Source: Pedobacter antarcticus
Lineage (GTDB): Bacteria; Bacteroidota; Bacteroidia; Sphingobacteriales; Sphingobacteriaceae
Length of the DNA stretch: 64,000 nt
Direction of reading: 5' to 3'
Assembly (NCBI RefSeq): GCF_900112985.1
Contig: NZ_FONS01000007.1
Span: forward strand, 62,001 to 126,000
This document shows, in pieces, positions 15,887 through 26,194 of this stretch (its first letter is position 1; the number at the start of each line of letters is the position of its first letter). Made by a program: the position numbers and the translations under genes. The notes under the pieces were generated by a model. That model saw nothing but the letters and a program-made list of their open reading frames with translations, was not told where the DNA came from and did not search any database.

Positions 15887-17803
15887 TTACTGGAATACCT
15901 CAATCTCAGCCAGGCGGAAACCTTGTCCGCCACCTGTTACCCCGATTGCCCTGAGCATAACAAATCTGGCTGTTACCGGCGCTTTCAAGGTTGTACGCTG
16001 AAGGATGGGGTTGGCTTTGATATTAGAGAACTCGCCTGAGGCTGCTGGTGTCCATTGTTTTCCGTCCTCACTATACAGGTATTCAAATTTTTCTATTCTT
16101 CCTGCTGTTTGTTCATCCTGGGCTGGTAAATAGCCGAAAGCTGAAATTAAATGCGGGTAGCCCATATCTAAAATCAGTTCATTGGTACCGGTTACTGCTG
16201 CGCTGGTTTCGGCCAGTTGATCAATTGCTTTTTTAAGATCATCTGATGATACCGGGCTTATAATTTTCCAGTCATTTTTGGCATAGGCTGACATAACCTT
16301 TGCGATAGCTTTTGTTTTAATTTCTGGCGCAAGATATAAACCGATCTCACTCAAAGCAGGGGATACGGGGGCGAAAATGGTTAATCTAAGTTTTTTAGCG
16401 GTTATTGTTTCCGGTAGTCTGATCAGGCGGTTAGCACCGATACTCGTGGCTTTTCCTATTGTTTTCCATTCGCCGGCGATATAGTTCTCTAATTTTATGC
16501 TGTCTACGCGCTGGCCAAGTTTAATATTTTCCCTGATCTGAACCAGATTAATAGGTTTTTCAGCTGGAAGATTCAAGACCAAACTCGCTTGGTGTACCTG
16601 GTCATCGGTTGCCCAGTAACTATAGCGGTCATTGTCCTGCAAATTCTGAGTGTCAAATGCCTTTTGTTTACCTCGTACGTTAGAAGCCGTTATTTTTGCA
16701 TTTTTTGCTACGTTCTCAGCGAAAACTTGTTTTAGGTAGGCTCCGAAATCTTTGAGTGCCGCCACATCGTTTGCGTGCAGCAGACCATCTGTGTTTGGTG
16801 AAAGGCCAAGATCCAGTGAGCCACCCCGGCCTACAGAGCTGCAGTAAATTTCAAAGAGTTGCGCAACAGTTTTAACCTGTCCGTCCTGCTCAGGATGATA
16901 GAACCAGCCCGGTCTTAAAGGAACGTCCCCTTCAAATGGTAACCATTGCTTTCCGTTGCGGGTTCCGCTGCCCAAATTCTCATCGTCCATATACCCCGGC
17001 ATAGGAGTTTTTCCATCTTTACCCTTAAGATCTATTGTTGACCAGGCTGTCTCCGGAGCCATTCCTTTTTCATTACCTACCCAACGGACATCCGGACCTA
17101 TATCGCTGAATATACTTGCCCCGGGCTGAAGCTTCCTGGTAATAGCCCAGGTATTCATCCAGTCATAATAAACAGACTGATCTACTTTTTTAACTTCTTT
17201 TCTTCCGCCATAATAACCGTCCCCACCATTGGCACCATCATGCCAGCTCATAAATAAAGGGCCGTAATTGCTATATAATTCTTTTAGCTGGTCTCTGTAT
17301 ATAGTGATATATTCCGGGGTGCCGTAAGCGGGGTTATTCCTGTCCCACGGAGAACAATAAATACCAAATTTCATGCTGTTTTTTTGCGCTGCCTGCTGAA
17401 ATTCACGTACCATATCTCCTTTTCCTGAACGCCATGGGCTTTCGCTGATATTGTATGCTGCAGTTTTAGTTGGCCAGAGGGCAAACCCATCGTGGTGCTT
17501 GGCAACCATCACAATACCTTTAAACCCACCAGCGGCAGCGGCAGCTATGATCTGGCCGGCATCAAACTGAGCAGGGTTAAATATGGCAGGGTCGGCGTCT
17601 CCATAACCCCATTCTTTATTCTGAAACGTGGTGGGTGTGAAATGGATCAGGCAATACATTTCGGTTTCATGCCATTTTAGTTGCCTTTCTGAAGGTATAG
17701 CGCCATAAGGCGCGGGAGGTTTGGTGCTTTGCTGTGCAAGAGCCATTAATCCGAAGAAATTAATTCCTGCAAAAACTACGGCCGACTTCACTTTATTTTT
17801 CAT
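15887..17803 (-). CDS. Secreted alpha-L-fucosidase (GH29) with C-terminal carbohydrate-binding region
   Basis: A 638-residue exported enzyme with a signal peptide ending at about residue 24 (FGLMALAQQ). The GH29 catalytic barrel covers about 30-365 with hallmark segments WHETEMYCLIHFTPTTF, GIVMVAKHHDGFALW, and FMSWHDGANG, whose Asp is the probable nucleophile. Two discoidin-like (F5/8 type C) stretches follow at about 375-490 and 510-638. It releases terminal alpha-L-fucose from glycans in the periplasm or at the surface. It is monocistronic, about 20 kb from the polysaccharide locus at 36-52 kb; a shared substrate such as fucosylated xyloglucan is possible but unproven. Confidence 0.9.
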   Translation of the reverse strand: MKNKVKSAVVFAGINFFGLMALAQQSTKPPAPYGAIPSERQLKWHETEMYCLIHFTPTTFQNKEWGYGDADPAIFNPAQFDAGQIIAAAAAGGFKGIVMVAKHHDGFALWPTKTAAYNISESPWRSGKGDMVREFQQAAQKNSMKFGIYCSPWDRNNPAYGTPEYITIYRDQLKELYSNYGPLFMSWHDGANGGDGYYGGRKEVKKVDQSVYYDWMNTWAITRKLQPGASIFSDIGPDVRWVGNEKGMAPETAWSTIDLKGKDGKTPMPGYMDDENLGSGTRNGKQWLPFEGDVPLRPGWFYHPEQDGQVKTVAQLFEIYCSSVGRGGSLDLGLSPNTDGLLHANDVAALKDFGAYLKQVFAENVAKNAKITASNVRGKQKAFDTQNLQDNDRYSYWATDDQVHQASLVLNLPAEKPINLVQIRENIKLGQRVDSIKLENYIAGEWKTIGKATSIGANRLIRLPETITAKKLRLTIFAPVSPALSEIGLYLAPEIKTKAIAKVMSAYAKNDWKIISPVSSDDLKKAIDQLAETSAAVTGTNELILDMGYPHLISAFGYLPAQDEQTAGRIEKFEYLYSEDGKQWTPAASGEFSNIKANPILQRTTLKAPVTARFVMLRAIGVTGGGQGFRLAEIEVFQ

Positions 17804-17954
17804 TTGGTTCTGGTTAGATAGGTTATGTATTTGTAAAAAAAATAAAACTATTCAAAATATAGCTTGTTACACAAACAAACAAGAGAAATAGAATAAATCA
17901 GGTTAAAGCGGGTACCTGGTACCTGCTTTATATTTTAAATATAAACAGATAACT

Positions 17955-18200
17955 ATGAAAAATTTATTGAAAATCATGAGTATTGCTTTCAGTGTATTCC
18001 TGCTAGCCGCATGTGGCGGAGGGAAATCAGATTCTTTAGCAGATTCAACTGGTACAGGTATGTCAGACTCATATACCGATTCAATTCATGCAGATACTTT
18101 ACCAGTTAGTGAAGCAGACAGCTCGCATTCGTACAGAAATGACCGGGGTACCGACAGTGTGAGCGCAGGCGCATACAAAGGCGTTCCGAGAAACCCATAA
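17955..18200 (+). CDS. Small lipoprotein, function unknown
   Basis: An 81-residue product. The signal sequence MKNLLKIMSIAFSVFLLAAC has a good lipobox (LAAC, Cys20) followed by GGGKSDSL. The mature part is low-complexity, rich in Ser, Asp and Thr, with no domain visible. It is probably an outer-membrane lipoprotein, exposed or periplasmic. It ends 5 bases before the stop of a convergent hydrolase gene. Typical signal-peptide composition supports a real gene; no function can be inferred. Confidence 0.7.
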   Translation: MKNLLKIMSIAFSVFLLAACGGGKSDSLADSTGTGMSDSYTDSIHADTLPVSEADSSHSYRNDRGTDSVSAGAYKGVPRNP

Positions 18201-18205
18201 TATAT

Positions 18206-19066
18206 TTATACAATCCGCCGGATCCGCTGCATCAATTCTTGAAGGAGCTCTTCCCGGCGGATTAATTTTTCGTGCCCGGTGCCTGAATAAAGAGTTGTTT
18301 CTATCGCAGGATGAAGTTTTAAGAACTCAATTAAAAAGTCGGTATTCACTACCGCATCCTGGTCATCATACGCTATCCAATGGTCTATTGAAGCGGCAGA
18401 TAAAGTATAACTAGTCAGATCATATGCATTGGCAGGTACTTTAAATCTTTCAAAAAACCTTTCGAAAAAGTTCTCCCTGATCTTAACAGGTACATCGACA
18501 GCCTCCATCATGTTATTGAATAAAGCTTTAAGATTAATGACCGGTGCAATACTGATCAGTAACTCCGGCTTAATATCTGCCTGTTCAAGTGACATCATAT
18601 TGGCCATTGCACCTAAAGAATGCCCGATTACGATATCCGGATTTCCAAATTCCCGGTAAATTGCCTGCAGTGCTTCAGTATATAAGATTAAATTAGATAA
18701 CTCTCCAGGCGAACTTCCGTTTCCAGGTGCATCGAAAGCGACTACAGTCGCATTCTCAATTGCTATTAAAGCTGTAATCAGAGAACTGAAGTCTGCTGCT
18801 TTAGAGCTCCATCCATGTGTAATCAGAATTAGTTTGGATCCGCTGCCCCATTTAAAAACATTAAAAGGGAGGATTCCGCCTGAAAAATAGGTGTCGGGCG
18901 CCTGAAGTGTAATCTGTGCCGCCCGGCTGATCAGCTCTTCCTGGTTTTTTCTCAATGGCATCTTTGCTGCGTAGCACAATAGTTTCCATAATATGGTTTC
19001 CTGTTCTGTGATGCCCGAAGATGTCAGCTCCCTGGCTTGTGCAACAATTTCTTTGTATACTTTCAT
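18206..19066 (-). CDS. Alpha/beta hydrolase
   Basis: From ATG at 19066 the product is 286 residues with no signal peptide, so cytoplasmic. The fold's oxyanion region is LILITHGWSSKAADF, the nucleophile elbow is IGHSLGAMA (Ser), and the catalytic His is GTGHEKLIRR near the C-terminus; Asp is likely in AYDDQDAVV. An earlier in-frame ATG at 19114 adds 16 residues lacking similarity. Substrate cannot be deduced; the family contains esterases and lipases. It is convergent with a small lipoprotein gene and divergent from a helicase. Confidence 0.85.
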   Translation of the reverse strand: MKVYKEIVAQARELTSSGITEQETILWKLLCYAAKMPLRKNQEELISRAAQITLQAPDTYFSGGILPFNVFKWGSGSKLILITHGWSSKAADFSSLITALIAIENATVVAFDAPGNGSSPGELSNLILYTEALQAIYREFGNPDIVIGHSLGAMANMMSLEQADIKPELLISIAPVINLKALFNNMMEAVDVPVKIRENFFERFFERFKVPANAYDLTSYTLSAASIDHWIAYDDQDAVVNTDFLIEFLKLHPAIETTLYSGTGHEKLIRREELLQELMQRIRRIV

Positions 19067-19187
19067 GGTTGGCAGTGTCTGCCCGAAATATAGGCTAATT
19101 AGACCATCCGGCATTTCATTGTATTTGATTTTTACGTCATCCTGATAATTGAAGAGGTACTGCTTAAATCCGGAATTCTTTTAAAGC

Positions 19188-19195
19188 TATCTTTG
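19188..19195 (+). promoter_or_regulatory. -7 element five bases before the helicase ATG
   Basis: TATCTTTG fits TAnnTTTG and ends only five bases before the ATG at 19201, so the transcript would be leaderless or nearly so. Alternatively translation may start at the in-frame Met of RAYMQLTAS (residue 23). No -33 TTTG was found. Confidence 0.5.
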
Positions 19196-19200
19196 CACAA

Positions 19201-21096
19201 ATGGAATATTTTAATCAACTGACAGCCTTATTAAAGATAGAGAAGGAAGCCGATCAGCGGGCTTATATGCAGCTTACAGCTTCGGCCTCTGCAGCGGAAA
19301 GAAGAGAAAATGGGCTAACCTGGTATCCGGTTGCAATTAGGGGAACGGAAACCGGCAGAGGTGATTATCTGACTATTGAAATGGAACGGACTACACATCA
19401 GTATATTAGCCACCAATTACGTTTTGGTAGTTCAGTAGCTATATTTTCAAATCATAATCCCAAAGAAGATCGTCTGGAAGGTATTGTAGCACATCAAAGT
19501 GGCAATATGATCAAAATCTCTCTGCGTACAGATGAACTTCCTGACTGGTGTAATGACGGAAAGCTTGGCGTAGACCTGCTTTTTGACCAGAATAGTTATC
19601 AGGCTATGGAAGATGCGCTTAAACAGGCGTCCAAAGAAGCAATTGCCGGTGAGTCAAAACTAATCCAGGTGCTGACAGGTGAACAAAAACCTGTATTTCA
19701 TAATGGTGGTAATGCCTTTGACAGTGATGCGCTGAATGCTTCTCAACAGGAAGCGGTAAATAAAATTTTGGGTGCTGCACAATTATCGATCATTCATGGG
19801 CCTCCGGGCACCGGTAAAACGACGACTTTGGTGGCTGCTATTCAGGCTTTGTTAAAGCAGGATGGGGGCCAGATTCTGGTTGTAGCTCCGAGTAATACAG
19901 CAGTTGATCTACTTAGTGAAAAGCTCGATGCAGCAGGTGTTAAAGTGTTAAGAATAGGCAATCCGGCCAGGATCAGTTCCAGGCTTAATACTATAACACT
20001 GGATGGACAGCTATCTCAGCACAGTAGTATGAAGCTGATGAAAGAACTCCGTAAACAGGCGGCGGAGTATAAGAAAATGGCGCATAAGTATAAAAGAAAC
20101 TTTGGCCGGGCAGAACAAGAGCAACGAAAAGCTTTGTTTAACGAGGCTGCCAAAATAAATAAAGAAGTAGGAAAGACTGAACAATATATGGCTGATGACC
20201 TGCTGGACAAAAATCAGGTGATTACTGCAACACTGGTGGGTGCGCAGCAATACATGGTTCGCGACCGCAGATATAAAACTGTAGTGATCGATGAAGCGGG
20301 GCAGGCACTGGAGCCAGCTTGCTGGATTCCGATTTTAAAAGCCGGGAAGTTGATTTTGGCTGGAGATCATTGTCAGCTTCCACCAACAATTAAGGCCCAG
20401 GGTGGAACTGCTTCTGCTTTGAGTAAAACGTTATTGGAAAAATGCGTCGCTCTTCATCCTGAAGCGGTCAGTCTGCTCGAAGTTCAGTACCGGATGCACG
20501 AACAGATAATGGCCTATTCCTCTTTATCATTCTATCAAAACAGGCTGAAAGCTCATGAGAGTGTCGCTAAGCGATTGATTATGCCGGAGGAAAAACCTTT
20601 TCAGTTTATAGATACGGCCGGGTGTGGATTTGAAGAGAAAAGTGAAGGCAGTAGTATCGTAAATCCGGAGGAGGCTGCTTTCCTGATTAGGCTTTTAACT
20701 GAGATGGTGCTGCGCCTGGAAGAATTTGGATGTAGCGAAAATTTCCCCTCTATCGGAGTAATATCTCCCTATAAGGAACAGGCACGACTGATGGAAGCAG
20801 AAGTGCAATCCAGCTTGGAACTGCAGAAATACACTTCAAATATTACCGTTAATACAGTAGATAGTTTTCAGGGCCAGGAAAGGGATCTTGTATATATCAG
20901 CCTTTGCAGAAGCAATTCAACTGGTGTAATTGGGTTTTTAAATGATACCCGGAGAATGAATGTTGCAATGACCAGGGCAAAAATGAAATTGGTCATGATT
21001 GGTGATAGTGCCACGCTGGCCAGGTCTTCATTTTATGCTGATCTTGTCAGTTTTGCGGAAAAGCATGAAAACTATCATAGTGCCTGGGAATTTTAG
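19201..21096 (+). CDS. Superfamily 1B (UPF1/IGHMBP2-like) helicase
   Basis: A 631-residue protein. An N-terminal beta-barrel-like domain (about 1-170) precedes the AAA motor. Helicase motifs are in order: Walker A HGPPGTGKTTT (about 200), APSNTAVD (motif Ia), VIDEAGQALEP (motif II, DEAG), GDHCQLPPT (motif III), QYRMHE (motif IV), VNTVDSFQGQERD (motif V) and MNVAMTRAK (motif VI). Members unwind RNA or DNA 5' to 3' with ATP. The biological target in bacteria is not established. The mscS gene follows at 33 bases in the same direction. Confidence 0.92.
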   Translation: MEYFNQLTALLKIEKEADQRAYMQLTASASAAERRENGLTWYPVAIRGTETGRGDYLTIEMERTTHQYISHQLRFGSSVAIFSNHNPKEDRLEGIVAHQSGNMIKISLRTDELPDWCNDGKLGVDLLFDQNSYQAMEDALKQASKEAIAGESKLIQVLTGEQKPVFHNGGNAFDSDALNASQQEAVNKILGAAQLSIIHGPPGTGKTTTLVAAIQALLKQDGGQILVVAPSNTAVDLLSEKLDAAGVKVLRIGNPARISSRLNTITLDGQLSQHSSMKLMKELRKQAAEYKKMAHKYKRNFGRAEQEQRKALFNEAAKINKEVGKTEQYMADDLLDKNQVITATLVGAQQYMVRDRRYKTVVIDEAGQALEPACWIPILKAGKLILAGDHCQLPPTIKAQGGTASALSKTLLEKCVALHPEAVSLLEVQYRMHEQIMAYSSLSFYQNRLKAHESVAKRLIMPEEKPFQFIDTAGCGFEEKSEGSSIVNPEEAAFLIRLLTEMVLRLEEFGCSENFPSIGVISPYKEQARLMEAEVQSSLELQKYTSNITVNTVDSFQGQERDLVYISLCRSNSTGVIGFLNDTRRMNVAMTRAKMKLVMIGDSATLARSSFYADLVSFAEKHENYHSAWEF

Positions 21097-21128
21097 AAAA
21101 AAAATAATTAGAAATGTATATTTAGATC

Positions 21129-21962
21129 ATGAATAAGATAGAATTAGTTACCAGTCATTTTCTGGAGCTCGCCATAAGTAAGATCCCGGACCTTTTTATG
21201 GCAATTGTCACCTTGTTGGTTGGTTTATGGTTAATCAAAAAGCTCGGTACTATCATTCAAAGTCGTTTTCATAAAAACAGGGTAGACGTCACACTAGGCG
21301 AATTTCTGCTTAGCATGATTAAGGTCGTTTTTTATGTGCTGCTAGTAATTTCTTGTGCTTCCATGATTGGTATTCAGACCAGTTCATTTGTAGCATTGCT
21401 TGGCGCAGCGGGACTGGCAGTGGGATTGGCTTTGCAGGGAAGCCTTTCAAATTTTGCTGGCGGCGTCTTGATTTTGCTCTTCAAGCCGTTCCGGATTGGC
21501 CACCAGATTACTTCCAGTAATAATGTTTCTGGTTTGGTTATGAAAATTGATATCCTTTATACGACCTTAAAGGCCGGAAATGGAACTACTATCTATGCGC
21601 CGAACGGTCCTCTGGCAAATTCTGTAATTAATAATACTACTGATAACGAGATCAGGCAAGCCGAATATAAGGTCAAACTATCTTATAATACAAATATTGA
21701 TACGGTCAGAAAGATTGTCCTGAATATTCTGGATCTGGACAGCCGTATTTTAAAAACTCCTGCACCCACAGTACTAGTTTCCTCTTTAGAAGATAATGCT
21801 ATTGTACTGCTAATCCGGACATGGAGTAAAAATGATGTGTTCTGGGCTGCGTATCACAGCAATTTTCAATTAATCAAAGAGACACTGGAAGTTAATGAAA
21901 TTCAAATGGCGGGTGCTAAAACAGAGATCCATGTGATCAATGAACCGGCATCGAATTCCTGA
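21129..21962 (+). CDS. mscS: Small-conductance mechanosensitive ion channel (MscS family)
   Basis: A 277-residue inner-membrane protein with three N-terminal membrane segments (about 17-37, 62-82, 92-120). The pore-lining TM3 has the hallmark LGAAGLAVGLALQGSLSNFA, followed by GGVLILLFKPFRIG at the start of the cytoplasmic beta domain. The remainder (about 130-277) is the alpha/beta vestibule. It relieves turgor during hypo-osmotic shock. It lies between the helicase (33 bases) and cysE (22 bases), so these may be co-transcribed though not obviously related in function. Confidence 0.92.
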   Translation: MNKIELVTSHFLELAISKIPDLFMAIVTLLVGLWLIKKLGTIIQSRFHKNRVDVTLGEFLLSMIKVVFYVLLVISCASMIGIQTSSFVALLGAAGLAVGLALQGSLSNFAGGVLILLFKPFRIGHQITSSNNVSGLVMKIDILYTTLKAGNGTTIYAPNGPLANSVINNTTDNEIRQAEYKVKLSYNTNIDTVRKIVLNILDLDSRILKTPAPTVLVSSLEDNAIVLLIRTWSKNDVFWAAYHSNFQLIKETLEVNEIQMAGAKTEIHVINEPASNS

Positions 21963-21984
21963 TCGCTCCTGCTAAAATATAAAA

Positions 21985-22788
21985 ATGAACGAAGAATTTT
22001 ATAAAGCATTGTTTTCCAGGCAGCAGGCTATAGACCCTGTTCCCGCAAACAACGAGATCTCGGCTTGGGCAACCCGCTTACTCAATGTGCTTTTTCCGGA
22101 AAGATTAAGCTCGCCCGACTATTCACTCAACGAGATCAGGCGCTTTTTTGCAGATTCTGAAAAGAATTTGCTGCGGTTACTGGAAGCCACAAAAGCCTGT
22201 GAAGACTGTAGCAACGAGGATATCTGTAAAAACTTCTATCTGGAACTTCCGGAACTTTACAGGAAAATGAGAACAGATATCACCGCAACTTTAAATGGTG
22301 ATCCTGCCGCAAAAAGTGAGTTTGAGATCATCAGGAGTTATCCAGGCTTTCTGGCCACGGCAATTTACAGGATTGCGCATTATCTGTTGACTCTCGGAAT
22401 ACCGCTCGTTCCCAGAATCCTAACGGAATTTGCACATGGGGAAACTGGAATAGACATTCATCCGGGTGCGCAAATAGGTGAATACCTTTTTATAGACCAT
22501 GGTACAGGTATTGTGATAGGAGAGACTACAATTATTGGGAACTATGTTAAGTTATACCAGGGGGTTACCCTTGGCGCGCTCAGCGTCGAGAAATATATGG
22601 CCAACACTAAACGACATCCGACTATAGATGATCATGTTATTATCTATTCCGGGGCAACCATACTAGGTGGTGATACCCATATAGGAGAAAGAAGTATCAT
22701 AGGCGGAAATGTGTGGCTTACAAAAAGTATTCCGCCGGGCTCTACGGTTTATCATCAATCCGCAATGAAAGTAATATCAAAACAATAA
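21985..22788 (+). CDS. cysE: Serine O-acetyltransferase
   Basis: A 267-residue left-handed beta-helix acyltransferase. The catalytic stretch begins ETGIDIHPGAQIGEYLFID and continues with the conserved HGTGIVIGET and hexapeptide repeats (VKLYQGVTLGA). An N-terminal helical domain (about 1-140) has several Cys residues (CEDCSNEDIC), as in the EpsC-like subgroup. It transfers acetyl from acetyl-CoA to serine, the first step of cysteine synthesis. cysM starts 10 bases after its stop, giving a two-gene cysteine operon. Confidence 0.92.
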   Translation: MNEEFYKALFSRQQAIDPVPANNEISAWATRLLNVLFPERLSSPDYSLNEIRRFFADSEKNLLRLLEATKACEDCSNEDICKNFYLELPELYRKMRTDITATLNGDPAAKSEFEIIRSYPGFLATAIYRIAHYLLTLGIPLVPRILTEFAHGETGIDIHPGAQIGEYLFIDHGTGIVIGETTIIGNYVKLYQGVTLGALSVEKYMANTKRHPTIDDHVIIYSGATILGGDTHIGERSIIGGNVWLTKSIPPGSTVYHQSAMKVISKQ

Positions 22789-22798
22789 ACCAGAACGA

Positions 22799-23680
22799 AT
22801 GGGAAGTATAATTGACTGTATAGGGAACACGCCCTTGGTGGAGATCCGGCAGATGAATCCAAATGCAAATGTGCAGATCTTTGCGAAACTGGAAGGTAAT
22901 AATCCTGGCGGCAGTGTAAAGGACCGCGCAGCATTAAATATGATCCGGAGTGCTATGGACCGGGGAGAAGTAGATCAAAAAACTAAACTTATCGAAGCAA
23001 CCAGTGGAAATACAGGTATTGCTTTAGCTATGATAGCCGGTATTTTCGGACTGGAAATTGAATTGGTAATGCCTTCAAATTCAACTGCTGAACGTACTCA
23101 AACCATGGAGGCATTCGGTGCGAAGGTTACTTTACTTGAAAGTATCGAAGTCTGCCGGGACTATGCTGAAGAAAAGGGTACTAAGGATGGGTATTTCCTG
23201 TTAAACCAATTCGCAAATCCAGACAATTATTTAGCGCATTATAAAAGCACGGGACCGGAGATCTGGCGCGATACCGCAAATCAAATTACCCATTTTGTAA
23301 GTTCTATGGGAACCACAGGGAGTATTATGGGAAATTCAATGTACCTGAAAGAACAGAATTCCGCTATTCAGATCGTTGGCTGTCAGCCGACTCCCGAATC
23401 ATCCATTCCGGGAATCAGAAGATGGCCGGAAGCCTATCTGCCTAAAATATATGATGCTTCCAGAGTAGATCGTGTAATGGACGTTTCTGAGGAAAATGCG
23501 ACACGTCGTGCACGTGAAATGGCGCGTAAAGAGGGTATATTTGCAGGAATGAGTTCGGGTGGGGCATTACATTGTGCGCTGGAGCTGGCCGAAGAACTCG
23601 AATCGGGGCTTATTGTGTTCATTGCATGTGACCGCGGTGACCGTTACCTGAGCAGTGACCTTTTTGGCGGCAAAGAATAA
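22799..23680 (+). CDS. cysM: O-acetylserine sulfhydrylase (cysteine synthase B type)
   Basis: A 293-residue PLP enzyme. The PLP-lysine is in LEGNNPGGSVKDRAA, the substrate loop is EATSGNTGIALA, and the glycine-rich phosphate cup is SSMGTTGSIMG. It replaces the acetyl of O-acetylserine with sulfide to make cysteine. Length and the GCQPTPESSIPGIRRW segment favour CysM over CysK. It is the second gene of the cysE-cysM operon and ends at a strong terminator. Confidence 0.92.
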   Translation: MGSIIDCIGNTPLVEIRQMNPNANVQIFAKLEGNNPGGSVKDRAALNMIRSAMDRGEVDQKTKLIEATSGNTGIALAMIAGIFGLEIELVMPSNSTAERTQTMEAFGAKVTLLESIEVCRDYAEEKGTKDGYFLLNQFANPDNYLAHYKSTGPEIWRDTANQITHFVSSMGTTGSIMGNSMYLKEQNSAIQIVGCQPTPESSIPGIRRWPEAYLPKIYDASRVDRVMDVSEENATRRAREMARKEGIFAGMSSGGALHCALELAEELESGLIVFIACDRGDRYLSSDLFGGKE

Positions 23681-23695
23681 TGCTGCGTAATATAT

Positions 23696-23739
23696 AAAGC
23701 GAAAGGCGGCCTGTAATTTAACAGGCCGCCTTTCGCTTT
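23696..23739. terminator. Bidirectional intrinsic terminator between cysM and maeB
   Basis: A 19-bp perfect, GC-rich stem (23696-23714 with 23721-23739) has a 6-base loop. T-rich flanks occur on both strands, serving the convergent cysM and maeB genes. Confidence 0.92.
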
Positions 23740-23756
23740 TAACTGATATATTTTGC

Positions 23757-26018
23757 CTATTGTGCGTCTACAACAGCAATAGTAACCATATTCACAATTT
23801 CCCTTACAGAACTGTCCATCTGTAAAACATGCACTGGCTTGTTCAATCCTAATAAAATAGGACCGACAGCTTCTACATTACCTAGTTCCTGTAATAATTT
23901 ATAAGCAATGTTACCCGACTCCAGATTAGGGAAAATCAGCGTATTAGCCGGGCTTCCACATAGCGTCGAGAATGGATAGTTATCCTTCAGTAATTCTGAG
24001 TTCATCGCAAAGTTACCTTGCATTTCACCATCAACGATCATATCAGGATACTGTTCTTTCAGTAAAGCAGTTGCAATTCTCATTTTCTCAGGAACAGGTC
24101 CGGAATTACCACCAAAGTTAGAGTAAGAAAGCAGCGCAACGCGTGGCATAATATTAAATCCTTTGATACTTTCATGGATAAGGCCTGTAATATCTACCAG
24201 GTCCTGTGCGGTAGGATCGGGGTTAACGGTAGTATCTCCCATAAATACAGGACCTTTTTTAGTCAGCATCATGTACATGCCCGCAATTTTCTTAACCCCT
24301 TGCTTTGTACCGATTACTTGTAAAGATGGCTTTAAAGTTGATTTGTAGTTTTTTGTTAAACCCGAAATCAGAGCGTCAGCTTTACCAAACTCTACCATAC
24401 TTGCGCCATAATAATTTCTGTCGCGGACCAGTTTGCGTGCTTCATATAAAGTAACACCTCTGCGTTTACGTCTTTCGTACAGGTGGTTCGCAAATTGTTC
24501 TGAATCTTCAGTTCCCTGCCAAGGATCAATAATTTCAACCTGATCCAGGTCAATTTCATGGTCTATAATAATCTGCTGGATACGGTTTACGTTTCCTAAA
24601 AGGATAGGAGTAGCGATACCTTCATCTTTTACAATCTGGGCAGCTTTTAATATTTTGTAATTATCTGCTTCTGCAAATACCACACGTTTCGGTGCCGATT
24701 TAGCTTTTGAAGCTATATTTCTAAGGAGTTTATCATCTGCACCCAGTCTCACCTGCAGTTCTTCATGATAAGCATCCCAGTTAGTGATTTCTTTTCTGGC
24801 CACACCGGAATCTATTGCTGCTTTAGCTACTGCTGAAGAAACAACACTCATTAAGCGGGAGTCCATTGGCTTAGGAATGATATAATCTTTTCCGAATTTG
24901 AAATTCTTTGCTTTATAAGCCAGGTTGACAATTTCAGGTACAGGTAATTTAGTCAGATCTGCAATCGCTTTAACAGCAGCGATTTTCATTTCTTCGTTAA
25001 TCGTTGTAGCACGTACATCTAAAGCACCTCTAAAGATATAAGGGAAGCCTAAAACGTTATTTACCTGGTTTGGGAAGTCTGATCTTCCGGTCGCCATGAT
25101 AATATCTTTTCTGACAGAAACAGCCAGGTCATAGTTAATTTCAGGATTCGGATTTGCCAATGCAAACACGATCGGATTTTTAGCCATAGACTTAACCATG
25201 TCGGCTGAAAGAACGTCTGCTGCGGAAAGCCCAAGGAATACATCTGCACCTTTCATCGCTTCTTCCAACGTATTTACATCAGTTCTTGGCGTTGCAAACT
25301 CCATACGGATCGGATCAAGATCTGTACGTGAGCTGTTTACAATACCGTCTTTATCGAAAACAAGCATGTTCTCCTTTTTCACACCTAATTTCAGGTATAA
25401 TTTGATACAGGAAACTGCAGCCGCGCCCGCGCCACTTACTACTAACTTGATTTTTTCTAATTTCTTGTTCTGCAGCTGACAAGCGTTTAATAATGCGGCA
25501 CTGGTAATAATTGCAGTACCATGCTGATCATCATGCATTACAGGGATATTCATTTCTTCTTTAAGCCTGCGCTCAATCTCAAAACACATTGGAGCGCCAA
25601 TATCTTCCAGATTCACACCACCAAAAGTGGGCTCGAGTGCTTTAACTACGTTCACAAATTCATCAACAGTAGTTGCATTGATCTCTAAATCGAAAACATC
25701 AATATCTGCAAAGATCTTAAATAGCAGACCTTTTCCTTCCATTACTGGTTTACTCGCTGCCGGGCCGATATTGCCTAATCCTAAAACTGCAGTTCCGTTA
25801 CTGATTACTGCGACCAGATTACCTTTAGCTGTATATTTGTAAACATCTTCCGGAGTTCTGTAGATTTCCATACATGGCTCTGCTACTCCAGGAGAATAAG
25901 CTAATGCTAAATCACGCTGAGAATTCGTGGGTTTGGAAGGAATAACTTCTATTTTACCTGGCCGTCCCTGTGAATGATAATCCAGGGCATCCTGTTTTCG
26001 GTTCGTTGTGTTTTTCAT
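23757..26018 (-). CDS. maeB: NADP-dependent malic enzyme with phosphotransacetylase domain
   Basis: From ATG at 26018 the product has 753 residues, typical of MaeB. The malic domain begins near residue 15 ([15 protein letters not shown]) with the metal-binding GGVNLEDI...ERRL region and the Lys of the [12 protein letters not shown] block. The NAD(P)-binding domain follows ([12 protein letters not shown]). The C-terminal third (about 430-753) is a phosphotransacetylase-like domain ([25 protein letters not shown]), usually regulatory and not catalytic. It oxidatively decarboxylates malate to pyruvate with NADPH. An upstream ATG (26069) would add 17 unrelated residues. It ends in TAG. Confidence 0.93.
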   Translation of the reverse strand: MKNTTNRKQDALDYHSQGRPGKIEVIPSKPTNSQRDLALAYSPGVAEPCMEIYRTPEDVYKYTAKGNLVAVISNGTAVLGLGNIGPAASKPVMEGKGLLFKIFADIDVFDLEINATTVDEFVNVVKALEPTFGGVNLEDIGAPMCFEIERRLKEEMNIPVMHDDQHGTAIITSAALLNACQLQNKKLEKIKLVVSGAGAAAVSCIKLYLKLGVKKENMLVFDKDGIVNSSRTDLDPIRMEFATPRTDVNTLEEAMKGADVFLGLSAADVLSADMVKSMAKNPIVFALANPNPEINYDLAVSVRKDIIMATGRSDFPNQVNNVLGFPYIFRGALDVRATTINEEMKIAAVKAIADLTKLPVPEIVNLAYKAKNFKFGKDYIIPKPMDSRLMSVVSSAVAKAAIDSGVARKEITNWDAYHEELQVRLGADDKLLRNIASKAKSAPKRVVFAEADNYKILKAAQIVKDEGIATPILLGNVNRIQQIIIDHEIDLDQVEIIDPWQGTEDSEQFANHLYERRKRRGVTLYEARKLVRDRNYYGASMVEFGKADALISGLTKNYKSTLKPSLQVIGTKQGVKKIAGMYMMLTKKGPVFMGDTTVNPDPTAQDLVDITGLIHESIKGFNIMPRVALLSYSNFGGNSGPVPEKMRIATALLKEQYPDMIVDGEMQGNFAMNSELLKDNYPFSTLCGSPANTLIFPNLESGNIAYKLLQELGNVEAVGPILLGLNKPVHVLQMDSSVREIVNMVTIAVVDAQ

Positions 26019-26194
26019 TTTTTGTGTGTTGTAACCTGCTGCGGTGTAACCGCAATTTTTCAAAAACAATGATTGAAGGGCCGAAATTACCTTTTTGTTT
26101 AAAATAATACGACAAAAAAACCGATAAATTAAATACGAATGATTAAAATGTTAAAAATGATACATGCCGGTGGCATTATAAAAATATAGTATAT

